Positions 62,557-64,000 of a DNA stretch of 64,000 nucleotides are shown piece after piece. The stretch is taken from the NCBI GenBank assembly GCA_951230915.1, contig OX579640.1:24262981-24326980 (forward strand). The letters are read 5' to 3'. The first letter of the stretch is position 1. Every line of letters begins with the position of its first letter. The position numbers were made by a program, and so were the translations under genes. Origin of the DNA: Antitrichia curtipendula. Lineage: Eukaryota; Streptophyta; Bryopsida; Hypnales; Leucodontaceae. The notes below the pieces were generated by a model. That model was not told where the DNA came from, searched no databases, and was given only the letters and a program-made list of their open reading frames with translations.

Positions 62557-63134
62557 CCCCTAAAACCCTGCTTGTCCCCTCAGGTGACAATTTGGGTCTA
62601 GGTAGGTTCCTATTGTCTCAATTGAAGTGAATTTTTTTGAGATTTTTTGAAGTTGTGTAGCTTTGCAAGAGCTTTGTGGATATATAATTTTTGTTTCAAT
62701 CGAATGCTGGATGAAAAAGTTATGTCACAATGAGCAAGAAATAGAGATTGGCGAGCAGCCCAAAAAAAATTACAAAAAGTCAAAATAATTTTTTTTGAAT
62801 TTTTTCCCTAAAAGATTATGTTCTTAACTATACGTGAAGCTTTGATTCATCCTGTTTGGACTAGGGATGAGAAAGTTATGGACAATCTTAGTTTTTTGGG
62901 CAATTTAAGCATTTTCTTGAAAAAAAACTTTTTGTTTAACTTTGAATGCTAATATCTTCCAATCCGTACTGTCAAATTTGATGAAATTTTGACTACATGA
63001 TCTCAGACAAATTGAGTACAAGATCCTACGGTTAAATTACCGAAAAACAAAAAAATTGGTTTCCTTAAGTGAATACAATAGAAGTGGTAGTTTTGAGTGT
63101 TTTTTGGCAGAAAACACCCTCGGGGGTTTAGGGG
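62557..63134 (-). mobile_element. TTAA-flanked piggyBac-like MITE, short copy
   Basis: TTAA at 62553-62556 and 63135-63138. Ends CCCCTAAAACCCTGC and GGGGGTTTAGGGG. Interior reversed relative to 48790-49717: TGTCCCCTCAGGTGACA palindrome at the left, GATCCTACGGTTAAAT and GTAGTTTTGAGTGTTTTTTG at the right. Length 578 bp, internally deleted. Confidence 0.9.
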
Positions 63135-63138
63135 TTAA

Positions 63139-64000
63139 AGAATTTAATGTCATATCACTAATAAAAAAAAAAGGACATCCTCCTATTGCAGTATAGCGTA
63201 GTGCTTGAAGAGGTCTCTTTTTTGCTAATGCATGTAGATATGCTATGGTTTGTAAAATATTATTGTAGAAAATCTAAAAGGTTTTATTTCTTATATTTCT
63301 AGTAGAAACTTCTTTATTGTAGTTTTGAGGTCATAGAAATTCACTCCCTTCACTTGTTTTTTTGACAAGTTTGTACTATATATTCACTAAAAGATTGTGT
63401 ACATGAATGAACTCAACTTTATGATCCATCACTAGACTAATGCATCTACAATTTGACGAGTCAAACTAGTGAATTGTCGATGGCTCATGAGTCATGGAGA
63501 ATCAATTTCCTTACTTTTCCTCTTTTGACAATTCTACTCTACATGTTCTCAAGAAGACTATATACTTGAATTAGAGGGTTTTTCTGGCTTTCTAATGCAT
63601 GATTGCACCAGAAAAAAATAATTTGGCTAGAAAATGGCAAATAAATGGCAAAAGATTGGATGAAATCTCCAGATTGTGGATGAAAATTGAATTATAGGCA
63701 TGTGATATGTGCTAATGTGATGTTTTCTATCCAATATGTAGATGAATGTTGAAATTTGGAGCACCACTCTAACATTTTATATCACCATTTGGGCACTTCT
63801 TAAAAAATAAAAAATAAAAAATAACTTGAATAGACTTGACTTTATGACCCACCACTAGAATAAGACATATAAAAACTCAATGAGCTAGACTAGCACTTGA
63901 TGAGTCTTAAAAGTTTGGTCCATTCAAACTCATATTCTACAAATGTATATGATTGTTCAGTTTTGTACTTTCTGATGTTTCTTAGCTAAAGAATTAAGGT
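63139..64000. other. right edge: AT-rich spacer with type E repeat copy 3
   Basis: 63575-63805 matches the type E repeat (TTGGATGAAATCTCCAGATT; TAGATGAATGTTGAAATTTG; GAGCACCACTCTAACATTTT). No gene is seen up to the window end. Confidence 0.6.

Overview
The window is nuclear DNA of a land plant. The evidence is three spliced genes with GT-AG introns (two NAC transcription factors, a family restricted to the green plant lineage, and a plant-type mitochondrial enoyl-CoA hydratase) set in AT-rich, transposon-filled DNA. The lineage cannot be fixed from sequence alone. The absence of a recognisable miR164 site in the NAM/CUC-type NAC gene and the repeat content would fit a seed-free plant or gymnosperm, but this is a weak inference.

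Layout. At 0.4-1.9 kb (+) lies a decayed copy of the ribosome-biogenesis gene AATF/BFR2, still showing five exon remnants but carrying a stop, a frameshift and eroded core residues. At 5.1-8.3 kb (+) is an intact 8-exon enoyl-CoA hydratase gene (331 aa). At 12.4-14.7 kb (+) is a 4-exon NAP/SNAC-like NAC gene (350 aa), and at 31.3-33.0 kb (-) a 3-exon NAM/CUC-type NAC gene (450 aa) with a C-rich upstream region. No coding gene could be supported from 35 kb to the right end.

The rest is mobile DNA. A dead Ty3/gypsy retrotransposon on the minus strand (16.2-21.0 kb) is interrupted by two DNA elements. The most striking component is a family of elements that lack any transposase ORF and share ends of the form TTAA-CCCCTAAAG. 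At least fourteen copies or relatives occur (about 3.1, 17.4, 25.4, 36.0, 39.0, 39.3, 40.1, 45.1, 48.1, 48.8, 51.9, 54.8, 56.7 and 62.6 kb). One copy sits inside the reverse transcriptase of the Ty3 relic, where the flanking TTAA is a duplicated target. TTAA duplication plus ends beginning CCC is the signature of the piggyBac superfamily, so this looks like a plant piggyBac-like MITE family. Further MITE groups are visible: elements with TA duplications (19.3, 26.8, 29.1, 41.9, 43.0, 43.4, 45.9, 55.7 kb), and elements with 3-bp TTA/TAA duplications of PIF/Harbinger type (21.9 and 59.5 kb). The 55.7 kb element encloses an almost perfect 79-bp inverted repeat able to make a long hairpin RNA. A satellite-like repeat of about 100-115 bp flanks the 21.9 kb element and recurs inverted at 35.5 kb.

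The genes do not form a pathway. Their proximity is ordinary plant gene neighbourhood. The window's novelty lies in the layered DNA transposons, whose insertion boundaries can be read because several landed in recognisable sequence.
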